A DNA stretch of 64,000 nucleotides from the NCBI RefSeq assembly GCF_003363755.1, contig NZ_CP031396.1, forward strand, positions 4,930,501 to 4,994,500, given 5' to 3'. A model generated the notes under the pieces. It did not search any database. It was not told the DNA's origin and saw only the letters and a program-made list of their open reading frames with translations. The stretch's first letter is position 1. Each line of letters starts with the position of its first letter. This document shows positions 53,093 to 61,816 of this stretch, in pieces. Both the position numbers and the translations under genes were made by a program. This DNA comes from Pseudomonas protegens. Its GTDB lineage: Bacteria > Pseudomonadota > Gammaproteobacteria > Pseudomonadales > Pseudomonadaceae.

Positions 53093-53989
53093 ATGATGTC
53101 AGCGTTACCTTCACTCGGGTTTGCCGGGATCGGCCTGATGGGGCTGCCCATGTGCCGGCGCCTGCTGGCTGCGGGCTATCCGCTGACGGTGTGGAACCGC
53201 AATCCGCAGAAGTGCGCGTCCCTGGTGGCCGCCGGGGCGCGACAAGTGGCCACACCCGCGCAGCTGTGCGAGCACGCGGATCTGGTGCTGCTGTGCCTGG
53301 CCAACACTGACGTGGTGCGCCAGGTGGTGTTTGCTGCCGATGGCATCGCCCAGGGCGCCCGGGCCGGGCAACTGCTGCTGGACCTGTCCAGCCTGGAACC
53401 CACCGCCACCCGGGAGATGGCCGCGATGCTGGCTCGCGACACCGGCATGGCCTGGGTCGATGCCCCGGTTTCCGGTGGAACCCCCGGTGCCGAGTCCGGC
53501 AGCCTGGCGATCATGGTGGGCGGCGAGGCGGCGGATATCGAACGGGTCCGCCCGGTGTTGCTGGCCCTGGGGGAGCGGGTCACGCACATGGGGGCTGTGG
53601 GGGCAGGCCAGGTCACCAAGGCCTGCAACCAGATGATTGTTGCCTGCAATGCCCTGGTGATTGCCGAAGTGGTGGCCCTGGCGGAGCGTTCCGGCGTGGA
53701 TGCACGGTTGATTGCCGAGGCCCTGGCCGGCGGTTTCGCTGACTCCAAGCCGCTGCAGATCCTGGCCCCGCAGATGGCTGAGAGCCGTTTCGAACCGGTG
53801 AAATGGCATGTGCGGACCCTGCTCAAGGATCTGGACGGTGCGGTGAAGTTTTCCCGGGAGCAGGGTTCGGCTACGCCGATCAGCGGATTAGCTGCGCAGT
53901 TGATGCGTCTGCATGGTGGGCAGGGCTATCTGGAGCAGGACCCGGCGACCCTGATTCGCCTCTATCGAGACCCGGCATCCGCAGATTGA
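53093..53989 (+). CDS. NAD(P)-dependent beta-hydroxyacid dehydrogenase (3-HIBADH/GarR type)
   Basis: 298 aa. The nucleotide motif is GIGLMG (12-17); the substrate loop is DAPVSGGTPGAESG (123-136, SGG at 127-129); the catalytic Lys is K176 in GQVTKACNQM. The family includes 3-hydroxyisobutyrate and tartronate-semialdehyde reductases; substrate not decided. The ATG at 53093 follows GGGGG; a second ATG lies three bases on. Its last 110 bases overlap the 3' end of the opposing MHYT-GGDEF-EAL gene. Confidence 0.9.
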   Translation: MMSALPSLGFAGIGLMGLPMCRRLLAAGYPLTVWNRNPQKCASLVAAGARQVATPAQLCEHADLVLLCLANTDVVRQVVFAADGIAQGARAGQLLLDLSSLEPTATREMAAMLARDTGMAWVDAPVSGGTPGAESGSLAIMVGGEAADIERVRPVLLALGERVTHMGAVGAGQVTKACNQMIVACNALVIAEVVALAERSGVDARLIAEALAGGFADSKPLQILAPQMAESRFEPVKWHVRTLLKDLDGAVKFSREQGSATPISGLAAQLMRLHGGQGYLEQDPATLIRLYRDPASAD

Positions 53990-56156
53990 GCCTGTCGTGG
54001 CGCTGGTTCAGTTCATCCAGTACCCGACCCAGGTCCTGCAGCGGCACCGGGCGACTGAGCAGGTAGCCCTGCAGGTAGTCGCAGCCGTAGTGTTCGAGGA
54101 ACTGCTGCTGCTCCAGGGTCTCGACCCCTTCGGTGACCACCTGCAGGTGCAGGGTGTGGGCCATGACGATGATTGCCTGGACTATTTCCCTGTCCTGGGT
54201 CGATTTGGGGATGTCCTGGATGAACGATCGATCGATCTTCAGGGTATTGAGCGGCAGGCGCTTGAGGTAGGCCAGGGATGAGTAACCGGTGCCGAAGTCG
54301 TCGATCGACAGGGATACGCCCAGGTCGCGGATCTGCTGGAGCAGGGCCAGGGTACTGGCGATGTTGCCCATCAGGGCGTTTTCCGTGACCTCCAGTTCCA
54401 GGCGTTGCGGGGCTACCTGGGCGTCACGCAGGGCGGCCGCGATTTCCTCGGCCAGGGTGTCACGGGTCAGGTTCAGGGCCGAGCAGTTGACTGCGATCTT
54501 CAACTCGCCACTGCCGTTTTGGGACAGGTAGGCCAGGTCCTCGCAAGCCTTGCGCAATACCCAGTTGTCCAGCTCGGCGATCATGCCGTTGGTTTCGGCA
54601 ATGTCGATGAAGCGATCCGGTAACAGCAATCCATGCTGCGGATGTTGCCAGCGGACCAGGGCTTCGAGCTTGGTGACCCTGCCGAGCTTGAGGTCGTAGA
54701 TCGGCTGGTAATACAGCAGCAGCCCTTGATCGTCGCGCAGGGCATTGCGCAGCTCTTCTTCCAGTTGCAGCTCCAGGGTGGCGCGGGTCTTCAGGTTGGA
54801 GCTGAAGAAGTGCAGGCTGTTGCGCCCGGCACCCTTGGACTGATAGAGCGCCAGGTCGGCGTTCTTCAGCAGCTCCTCGCAGGTCTTGCCGTCGTCAGGG
54901 AAGACACTGATGCCGATGCTGGTGGTCATCACCATGCGCCGGCCCCCCAGTTCGATCGGTTCCTTCATCTTCTGCATGATGCGCTGGGCCATGAGCCGCG
55001 CCTCATCTCGCTCATGGAGGTTGATGAGAATGCAGAATTCATCGCCACCCAGGCGTGCCACCACGTCTTCATGGCTGCGGGTGGAACTCTTGATATGCCC
55101 TGCGATGACCTTGAGCAACTCGTCGCCGGCATCGTGGCCGAGGCTGTCGTTGATTCGCTTGAAGTGGTCGATGTCGAGGAACATCACCGCCAGCATGCCG
55201 CCGAAGGTGTTTTTCTCCATGAGTTTTTCCGCGAACAGTTGGTTGAAGCCACGGCGGTTGATCAGGTTGGTCAGGGCATCGTAATGAGCCACCTGCTGCA
55301 GCGAGGCCCTGGCCTGGTCCAGTTGCGAGAGCAAGGCGTTGACCCGACGCAGGTCCCGCTCCTTGTGTTGCAGCTTCTTGTCCGCCAGGGCCGCACTGAT
55401 ACCGCTGGCGATGATCAGGAGCGTGATCACGCTGAGGGTCAGGCCCAGTTGCATGTGGCCGTTGGGTGCCACTGAGGTCGGCAGGCTGCCCGCGGGCAGC
55501 ACCAGGGTCATGGACCAGATGCCGGTGAAATGCATCAGCACGATGGCGCCACCCAACACCAGGCTGCTGGCGTACTTGAGCAGTTGATGGAACATCCCGC
55601 TGCCATCGCGCAAGTGCCGGGACAGCAGCAGCGCGGCCAGGCTGCCGCCGATCGCCACCAGCAGCGACAGCCCCATGAGCATGGGTTCGTAGTACAGGCT
55701 GGCACTGGAGCGCATAGCGGCCATGCCCACGTAATGCATGCAGCAGATGCCCAGGCCAATCCACACCGAGGCCACGCCATAGCGCCAGAGCGGTAGCTCG
55801 ATATGGCTCAAGGTGTTCATTGCCAGCCAGGCGGCGATCAGGGCGAGGAGCAGGGAAACCAGGGTCAGTGGCAGGTCGTACTGGATTTCCAGGGGGACTT
55901 CGAGCGCCAGCATGGCGATGAAGTGCATGGCCCAGATACCGCCGGCCAGACAGCAGACCCCGACCCAGCGCCACAGGCGTTGATGGGTGGCTTGTTCGAC
56001 GTGGCTGACACGTTCGGCCATATCCAGTGTCGCGAAGCTGGCGGCACAGGCCACCAGATAAGCCAGCAGCACCAGGACCGGGTTGTGACTGCATTGCAGA
56101 ACCACTTGCCCGCTATCTGGAAGCTCGGTGAGGAAATGCAGACCCAGCCATTCCAT
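53880..56156 (-). CDS. MHYT-GGDEF-EAL membrane protein (c-di-GMP turnover; NbdA/MucR-like)
   Basis: 758 aa. The N-terminal ~245 residues form the MHYT sensor with seven helices and three His motifs (MHFIAML, MHYVGMAAM, MHFTGIW), proposed to bind a metal and sense NO or O2. A GGDEF cyclase domain with an intact GGDEF (LGGDEFCIL) follows, then an EAL phosphodiesterase with EAL (KLEALVRW) and DFGTGYSSL. Proximity to rapA and the YkgJ-like gene recalls P. aeruginosa nbdA, whose cyclase motif is degenerate, unlike here; MucR keeps GGDEF. The C-terminal ~35 residues, past the EAL domain, lie antisense to the neighbour. Confidence 0.9.
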   Translation of the reverse strand: MEWLGLHFLTELPDSGQVVLQCSHNPVLVLLAYLVACAASFATLDMAERVSHVEQATHQRLWRWVGVCCLAGGIWAMHFIAMLALEVPLEIQYDLPLTLVSLLLALIAAWLAMNTLSHIELPLWRYGVASVWIGLGICCMHYVGMAAMRSSASLYYEPMLMGLSLLVAIGGSLAALLLSRHLRDGSGMFHQLLKYASSLVLGGAIVLMHFTGIWSMTLVLPAGSLPTSVAPNGHMQLGLTLSVITLLIIASGISAALADKKLQHKERDLRRVNALLSQLDQARASLQQVAHYDALTNLINRRGFNQLFAEKLMEKNTFGGMLAVMFLDIDHFKRINDSLGHDAGDELLKVIAGHIKSSTRSHEDVVARLGGDEFCILINLHERDEARLMAQRIMQKMKEPIELGGRRMVMTTSIGISVFPDDGKTCEELLKNADLALYQSKGAGRNSLHFFSSNLKTRATLELQLEEELRNALRDDQGLLLYYQPIYDLKLGRVTKLEALVRWQHPQHGLLLPDRFIDIAETNGMIAELDNWVLRKACEDLAYLSQNGSGELKIAVNCSALNLTRDTLAEEIAAALRDAQVAPQRLELEVTENALMGNIASTLALLQQIRDLGVSLSIDDFGTGYSSLAYLKRLPLNTLKIDRSFIQDIPKSTQDREIVQAIIVMAHTLHLQVVTEGVETLEQQQFLEHYGCDYLQGYLLSRPVPLQDLGRVLDELNQRHDRLNLRMPGLDRGESGSPGPAPDSPAHHADASTAQLIR

Positions 56157-56298
56157 AGCATGCCCATCTCTGAGTCATGTGGTGTCGGCGGACCCGCGCG
56201 CCAACAAGTGCTTGCAGTATAGAAGGCACCTGTTGGCTGCAATGGGAGGTGGCAATCTGGCTCTAATGATTTGCTTATGAACCCTATCGCCAATGGTG

Positions 56299-56667
56299 CT
56301 ATGCGCTTTTCTCGAACCAGGGCTCGTGATCCAGCGGCTCCAGGGGCGCCAGGCCAAAGGCGGCCCGGGCGGCGTCACAGTCGCTGTTGTGCTGGCCGTC
56401 GGCCCAGGAGGCTTCGAACTCCCGGCAGGGGCTGGAACGCTGCTCATAAATCGAGCAGCTCACGCCCTGGCCGACCTCGCCTTCAAGGGCGATGCAGCGC
56501 GGCGATTTGCAGTCGGTGCCGAGCATGGCTACCCGAGTGGGACTGATGCTCTGCACCAGATCGTCGGGGACCGTGCCACCGGATGAGGCGCATTCGCCCC
56601 AGAAAAAAGACACACGAAAGTATGAACAGCAGGCACCGCAATTCAGACACGGACTGGCTTCGGACAT
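56299..56667 (-). CDS. YkgJ-family cysteine-cluster protein
   Basis: 122 aa. Cys are arranged as in the zinc/iron-chelating YkgJ family: PCLNCGACCSYFR (residues ~7-19), CASSGG, CKSPRC, GVSCSIYEQRSSPCREF. Cytoplasmic; function unknown, and a Zn or Fe-S site is presumed. The start is ATG 56667; a TTG at 56679 opens the ORF. No good ribosome site is visible. It lies 142 bp upstream of the MHYT-GGDEF-EAL gene on the same strand. Confidence 0.85.
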   Translation of the reverse strand: MSEASPCLNCGACCSYFRVSFFWGECASSGGTVPDDLVQSISPTRVAMLGTDCKSPRCIALEGEVGQGVSCSIYEQRSSPCREFEASWADGQHNSDCDAARAAFGLAPLEPLDHEPWFEKSA

Positions 56668-56996
56668 AGGCGTATTCAAAGGGAGAGGGAAGGGTAAGGG
56701 GGGGCAGGCAAGGCGGCTATTCTAGGCTTCCCATCGGCCTTGGGAAGGGGGGGCGCCAGGTATTTTTTCAGTGCCGGCCAAGCCCTTGAAAAGACTGGGA
56801 AAGCCCCGGGTAATGGGGGCTGTGGCGAATTCGCCGCGCCGCGCTGTGAGGGTTTTGAAGGTCGCGGCCGGGGCCGGCATGCGATGGTTTGATATCAGGC
56901 TGACGAATGATCACAGACAGCCAAGCCGGGCCTGACTAGATTGCAGCTTCCAGGCTCGCTCGCGTCTGGCCGAATAACAATAAAGAGATCGACCCC
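56668..56996. other. Divergent region between YkgJ-like gene (-) and MFS gene (+)
   Basis: 329 bp with purine runs (GGGAAGGGGGGGCGCCAGG) and no supported gene. It contains the promoter of the MFS gene, which I could not place with confidence. Confidence 0.5.
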
Positions 56997-58343
56997 ATGG
57001 ATAACTCGACTCAAGCGGCAAATGCCTGGCGCATTCTGTTCCTGTTGTTTTTGGCAAACCTGTTCAACTTCTTCGACCGCACCATTCCCGCCATCATCAT
57101 CGAGCCGATCCGCATGGAATGGCACTTGAGTGACTTCCAGCTGGGGATCATCGGCACCGCCTTTACCATCGTCTACGCCATCGCCGGCCTGCCCCTCGGG
57201 CGCCTGGCCGATACCGGCTCGCGGAGCAAGCTGATGGGCTGGGGCCTGGCGGTGTGGAGCGGGCTGACGGCGGTCAACGGCATGGTCGGCAGTTTCTGGA
57301 GTTTCCTGCTGGTGCGCATGGGGGTGGGCATTGGCGAGGCGAGCTACGCACCGGCGGCCAACTCGCTGATCGGCGACCTGTTCCCCGCGCACCGCCGGGC
57401 CCGGGCCATGGGTATCTTCATGCTTGGGCTGCCCCTGGGGCTGGTGCTGGCGTTCTTCACCATCGGGGCCATGGTCAAGGCTTTCGACAGCTGGCGGGCA
57501 CCGTTCTTCATCGCTGCGGTACCCGGGTTGGTGCTGGCGGTGTTCATGTTTTTCATCAAGGAGCCCAAGCGCGGCGCGGCGGAAGCGGTGAAGGTGGCGC
57601 AAGTGCCTGTCGACCGTCCGATTCGCCGGGTGTTGGCGATTCCGACCTTTCTCTGGCTGACCTTGGCCGGGCTGACCTTCAACTTCGCCACTTACGCCTG
57701 CAACTCCTTCCTGGTGCCGATGCTGCAGCGTTACTTCCTCATGCCCTTGCAGGAGGCGGCCATGGCGACGGGGCTGATTGTCGGTGTGACCGGGTTGGTG
57801 GGTTTGACCCTGGGTGGCTGGGTCGCCGACAAGATTCATCAGCGGGTTGCCAACGGCCGCCTGCTGTTCGCGGCCTGCAGCCTGGTCATCTCGACCTTGG
57901 CCACTGGCTGGGCGTTGCATGCCGGGCGCGTCGAGATCGGGGTATTTGTTGCAGTGTTCAGCGTCGGCTGGCTGTTTGCCTACAACTTCTACACCTGCGT
58001 CTATACCGCCTTGCAGGACGTGGTCGAACCCCGTTTGCGGGCCACGGCCATGGCCTTGTTTTTCGCCGGTCTGTACCTGCTGGGCGGCGGGTTGGGACCA
58101 GTGGTGGTCGGCGCGCTGTCGGATCACTTCGCCCACTCGGCGATGTATGCCGCCGGTGCCGAGCTGATGACCGAGGAGTTCAAGGCCATCGGCCTGCACG
58201 ACGCCATGTACCTGATTCCGGTGGCGCTGTTCCTGACCCTGCTGTTTCTGTTCCAGGCCGCGCGTTGCTTTGTCCGCGATGCCCAGCGCATGAAGGAGGG
58301 GCTGGCGCTGGCTGAGCCTGCGGCGACGGCGTTGGCGGTCTGA
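56997..58343 (+). CDS. MFS transporter, spinster (Spns)-like
   Basis: 448 aa with 12 transmembrane helices. The opening NLFNFFDRTIPAIIIEPIRMEW and the loop GRLADTGSRSK are of the Spns-like MFS subfamily. RMGVGIGEASYAPAANSLIGDLFPAHRRARAMG is a strong family block in helices 4-5. Substrate unknown; family members carry lipids or organic acids in other organisms. Ribosome site AAAGAG. It ends at a bidirectional terminator shared with rapA. Confidence 0.88.
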   Translation: MDNSTQAANAWRILFLLFLANLFNFFDRTIPAIIIEPIRMEWHLSDFQLGIIGTAFTIVYAIAGLPLGRLADTGSRSKLMGWGLAVWSGLTAVNGMVGSFWSFLLVRMGVGIGEASYAPAANSLIGDLFPAHRRARAMGIFMLGLPLGLVLAFFTIGAMVKAFDSWRAPFFIAAVPGLVLAVFMFFIKEPKRGAAEAVKVAQVPVDRPIRRVLAIPTFLWLTLAGLTFNFATYACNSFLVPMLQRYFLMPLQEAAMATGLIVGVTGLVGLTLGGWVADKIHQRVANGRLLFAACSLVISTLATGWALHAGRVEIGVFVAVFSVGWLFAYNFYTCVYTALQDVVEPRLRATAMALFFAGLYLLGGGLGPVVVGALSDHFAHSAMYAAGAELMTEEFKAIGLHDAMYLIPVALFLTLLFLFQAARCFVRDAQRMKEGLALAEPAATALAV

Positions 58344-58353
58344 TCTGGCAGAT

Positions 58354-58386
58354 GAAAAAAGGCCCGCACGATGCGGGCCTTTTGTT
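58354..58386. terminator. Bidirectional terminator between the MFS gene and rapA
   Basis: The AAAAAAGGCCCGCA / TGCGGGCCTTTTGTTT stem-loop lies between convergent genes. Confidence 0.88.
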
Positions 58387-58406
58387 TAGCGCTTGGCGTC
58401 GGGCAA

Positions 58407-61256
58407 TCAGCCCGCCACCAGCACCCGGATCGCTTCCAGGCGCAGGGCGGCTTTTTCCAGCATCGCCAGACCCTGTTCCCGTTGCTTGCGCAGGGCGACC
58501 AGCTCGCTGTCACGGACGGTCGGGTTGACCGCTTGCAACGCGGTCAGGCGCGCCAGTTCTTCATCGGTATCGGCCGCCAGGCGCCGTTGCGCCTCGGCCA
58601 CGCGCTCGGCGTGACGCGGTGCGACCTTGGCTTCGCCAGCGTTGATCTTCGGCGCCAGCTGGTCGCGCTGAGCCTGGATGAACTTGTTGGCGCTGGCCTT
58701 GGGCACGCTTTCCAGTTGGTCGTTGAGGGTCTCGAAAGCCACCCGTGCCGACAGGTCGTTGCCGTTGGCGTCCAGCAGGCAGCGCAGGGCGGCCGGCGGC
58801 AGGTAGCGGCCCAGTTGCAGCGAACGCGGGGCCACGACTTCACTCACATACAGCAGCTCAAGCAGCACGGTGCCGGGTTTGAGCGCCTTGTTCTTGATCA
58901 GCGCCACGGCGGTGTTGCCCATGGAACCGGACAGCACCAGATCCATGCCGCCCTGCACCATCGGGTGCTCCCAGGTGATGAACTGCATGTCTTCGCGGGA
59001 CAGCGCCTGGTTGCGGTCGTAGGTGATGGTCACGCCTTCGTCGTCGCCCAGGGGGAAGCTGGCATCGAGCATCTTCTCGCTGGGCTTGAGGATAAGGGCG
59101 TTTTCCGAATGGTCCTCGCTGTCGATGCCGAAGGCGTCGAACAGGGTCTCCATGTAGATCGGCAGGGCGAACTGGTCGTCCTGTTCGAGGATCGCTTCCA
59201 CCAGCGCATCGCCTTCACCGGCGCCGCCGGAGTTGAGCTCCAGCAGGCGGTCGCGGCCGGTATGCAACTCGGCTTCCAAGCGCTCGCGTTCGCCACGGGC
59301 TTCGTCGATCAGGGCTTGCCACTCGCCGTCGTCGGCGTTTTCCAGCAGCGGCAGCAGGCGCGGGCCGAACTGGTGCTGCAAGGCGTTGCCGGTCGGGCAG
59401 GTGTTGAGGAAGGCGTTCAGGGCTTCGTGATACCACTGGAACAGGCGCTCTTGCGGGCTGGTTTCCAGGTACGGCACATGCAGTTCGATCACGTGTTTCT
59501 GGCCGATCCGGTCCAGACGGCCGATCCGCTGCTCCAGCAGGTCCGGGTGCGACGGCAGATCGAACAGCACCAGGTGGTGGGCGAACTGGAAGTTGCGGCC
59601 TTCACTGCCGATTTCCGAGCAGATCAGCACCTGGGCGCCGAACTCTTCATCGGCGAAGTAGGCCGCCGCGCGGTCGCGTTCGAGGATGTTCATGCCTTCA
59701 TGGAAGACCGTGGCCGGAATGCCGGAGCGCACGCGCAGGGCGTCTTCCAGATCCATGGCGGTTTCCGCGTGGGCGCAGATCACCAGGACCTTGGTGCGCT
59801 TGAGCATCTTCAGCTGGTCGATCAGCCACTCGACCCGCGGGTCGAATTTCCACCAGCGCTGTTCTTCATCGCTGGCGTCGGGCTGGGCCTGGAAGCTGAC
59901 TTCCGGATACAGCTCGGCGTGTTCGCCCAGGGGCAGTTCCAGGTATTCGTCCGGGCATGGCAGCGGGTAGGCGTGCAGCTTGCGCTCCGGGAAACCCTGC
60001 ACGGCGGCGCGGGTGTTGCGGAACAGCACGCGGCCGGTGCCGTGGCGGTCCAGCAGTTCGCGCACCAGGCGTGCACTGGCTTCGCTGTCGCCGTCGTTGA
60101 CCGCGGCCAGCAGGGCTTCGCCTTCGTTGCCGAGGAAGCCGTGGATGGTCTTGTGCGCCTCGGGAGACAGGCGGCCTTTATCCATCAGTTCTTGCACCGC
60201 TTCGGCCACCGGGCGGTAGTTCTCGCTCTCGGCGCGGAAGGCCGCGAGGTCGTGGAAGCGATTCGGGTCCAGCAGGCGCAAACGGGCGAAGTGGCTGTCC
60301 TGGCCCAGTTGTTCCGGGGTCGCGGTCAGCAGCAGCACGCCAGGGATAGTCTCGGCCAGCTGTTCCACCAGGGCGTATTCCGGGCTGACCTGATCTTCGT
60401 GCCAGACCAGGTGGTGGGCTTCGTCCACCACCATCAGGTCCCAGCCGGCGGCGAACAGCGCGTCCTGGGCCTTCTCGTCGTCCACCAGCCACTCCAGGGC
60501 CACCAGGGCCAACTGGGTGTCTTCGAACGGGTTGCTGGCATCGCTTTCGATAAAGCGCTCTTCGTCGAACAGTGCCACTTGCAGGTTGAAGCGCCGGCGC
60601 ATTTCCACCAGCCACTGGTGCTGGAGGTTTTCCGGAACCAGGATCAGCACCCGGCTGGCGCGGCCCGAGAGCAGTTGGCGATGGATGACCAGGCCGGCCT
60701 CGATGGTCTTGCCCAGGCCCACTTCGTCCGCCAGCAGGACCCGTGGCGCGATACGGTCGGCGACTTCACGGGCAATGTGCAACTGGTGGGCGATGGGTTG
60801 GGCGCGCACGCCGCCCAGGCCCCAGAGCGAGGACTGCAGTTGGCGGCTGGTGTGTTCCAGGGTGTGGTAGCGCAGGGAGAACCAGGCCAGCGGGTCGATC
60901 TGTCCGGCGAACAGACGGTCGCTGGCCAGACGGAACTGGATGAAGTTCGAGAGTTGGGTTTCCGGCAGGGTAACGGCCTCGTTCTGCCCGTTGAGGCCGT
61001 GATAGACCAGCAGGCCGTCGACGTCGTCGACTTCCTGAACGGTCATTTTCCAGCCTTCGAAGTGGGTGATGCTGTCCCCAGGAGAGAACCTCACGCGAGT
61101 GAGGGGCGCATTCCGTAGCGCATACTGGCGGGTGTCGCCAGTGGCCGGATAGAGCACGGTCAGCAAGCGACCGTCCTGTGCCAGAACGGTGCCTAAACCT
61201 AGCTCGGCTTCGCTGTCACTAATCCAGCGTTGCCCCGGTTGATACTGCTGCGCCAT
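58407..61256 (-). CDS. rapA: RNA polymerase-associated ATPase RapA (HepA)
   Basis: 949 aa (E. coli 968), an SWI2/SNF2-family translocase that recycles RNA polymerase after termination. The N-terminal Tudor-like domains (~1-105) are followed by helicase lobe 1 with ADEVGLGKTIEAG (Walker A) and DEAHHLVWHEDQ (Walker B). Lobe 2 contains LVICAHAETAMDLEDALR and QRIGRLDRIGQKH (motif VI). A RapA-specific C-terminal region follows. It begins MAQQYQPGQRWISDSEAELG, the standard opening. Convergent with the MFS gene. Confidence 0.97.
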   Translation of the reverse strand: MAQQYQPGQRWISDSEAELGLGTVLAQDGRLLTVLYPATGDTRQYALRNAPLTRVRFSPGDSITHFEGWKMTVQEVDDVDGLLVYHGLNGQNEAVTLPETQLSNFIQFRLASDRLFAGQIDPLAWFSLRYHTLEHTSRQLQSSLWGLGGVRAQPIAHQLHIAREVADRIAPRVLLADEVGLGKTIEAGLVIHRQLLSGRASRVLILVPENLQHQWLVEMRRRFNLQVALFDEERFIESDASNPFEDTQLALVALEWLVDDEKAQDALFAAGWDLMVVDEAHHLVWHEDQVSPEYALVEQLAETIPGVLLLTATPEQLGQDSHFARLRLLDPNRFHDLAAFRAESENYRPVAEAVQELMDKGRLSPEAHKTIHGFLGNEGEALLAAVNDGDSEASARLVRELLDRHGTGRVLFRNTRAAVQGFPERKLHAYPLPCPDEYLELPLGEHAELYPEVSFQAQPDASDEEQRWWKFDPRVEWLIDQLKMLKRTKVLVICAHAETAMDLEDALRVRSGIPATVFHEGMNILERDRAAAYFADEEFGAQVLICSEIGSEGRNFQFAHHLVLFDLPSHPDLLEQRIGRLDRIGQKHVIELHVPYLETSPQERLFQWYHEALNAFLNTCPTGNALQHQFGPRLLPLLENADDGEWQALIDEARGERERLEAELHTGRDRLLELNSGGAGEGDALVEAILEQDDQFALPIYMETLFDAFGIDSEDHSENALILKPSEKMLDASFPLGDDEGVTITYDRNQALSREDMQFITWEHPMVQGGMDLVLSGSMGNTAVALIKNKALKPGTVLLELLYVSEVVAPRSLQLGRYLPPAALRCLLDANGNDLSARVAFETLNDQLESVPKASANKFIQAQRDQLAPKINAGEAKVAPRHAERVAEAQRRLAADTDEELARLTALQAVNPTVRDSELVALRKQREQGLAMLEKAALRLEAIRVLVAG

Positions 61257-61474
61257 GCTGCCTGACTCCCGCTTTGAAAAAGCCGACTATCTTAACGGAA
61301 CGACGCTTCCAGTCCAAAGAACTCTGATAAAAACCCCTGGAATAAAAGGTAGCGTACAGCGGCGTTCGTCGGCCCCGAGGGCACTATCGGCTGACGACCG
61401 GGTCACAGTTTTGCGACCGATGGCTCAAGTCGCCCGTGCCGCAGCCGACAGCCTGCCGACAGGAGACCCATAAC

Positions 61475-61816
61475 ATGCTGCCACCGATGCTCCCCTTGAG
61501 TGCCGTGCCCATCACCGCCCAGCAGGACCCGATCCGGCAGCGTCCGGATATCCCGCCAGTGGTGCCGGTGCAGGAAAGCTCCAACGAAAGCACCATCGAC
61601 TTGCAAAAGCGCGATGCCGAGCAGTCGGCCCTGCTACTGCGCGAAGAGCAGCAGCGCCAACAGGAAAAGCAGCGGCGCAAGCGTGAGGCCGACGATGATC
61701 CAGAGCAGCACCTGGCCGTGCCCGGCGACGAATTGAACGCCGACAACACCGTGCCGGTGGCACCGCTGATCGAGGATGCCCCGCGCCAGGGCCTGTGGGT
61801 GGACGTGCAGGTCTAG
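61475..61816 (+). CDS. Conserved small Pro/Gln/Glu-rich protein next to rapA
   Basis: 113 aa. A Pro-rich N-terminus (LPPMLPLSAVPITAQQD) is followed by a charged Gln/Arg/Glu-rich helix (~55-75, a possible coiled coil) and an acidic tail. I recall the same position beside rapA (hepA) in other pseudomonads, where it is sometimes labelled 'aspartate-semialdehyde dehydrogenase', which the sequence does not support. The CAGGAG ribosome site fixes the ATG at 61475. Its TAG stop overlaps the opposing gene's TAG as CTAG. Confidence 0.7.
   Translation: MLPPMLPLSAVPITAQQDPIRQRPDIPPVVPVQESSNESTIDLQKRDAEQSALLLREEQQRQQEKQRRKREADDDPEQHLAVPGDELNADNTVPVAPLIEDAPRQGLWVDVQV

Noticed and set aside
58371..61118. 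A 915-codon plus-strand ORF antisense to rapA
   Set aside because: Very long but composed of Gln/His/Val-rich shadow sequence; rapA is complete and conserved.
61475..61816. Annotation of the small rapA-linked protein as aspartate-semialdehyde dehydrogenase
   Set aside because: 113 aa, no NADP motif and no catalytic Cys; the label does not fit what is seen.
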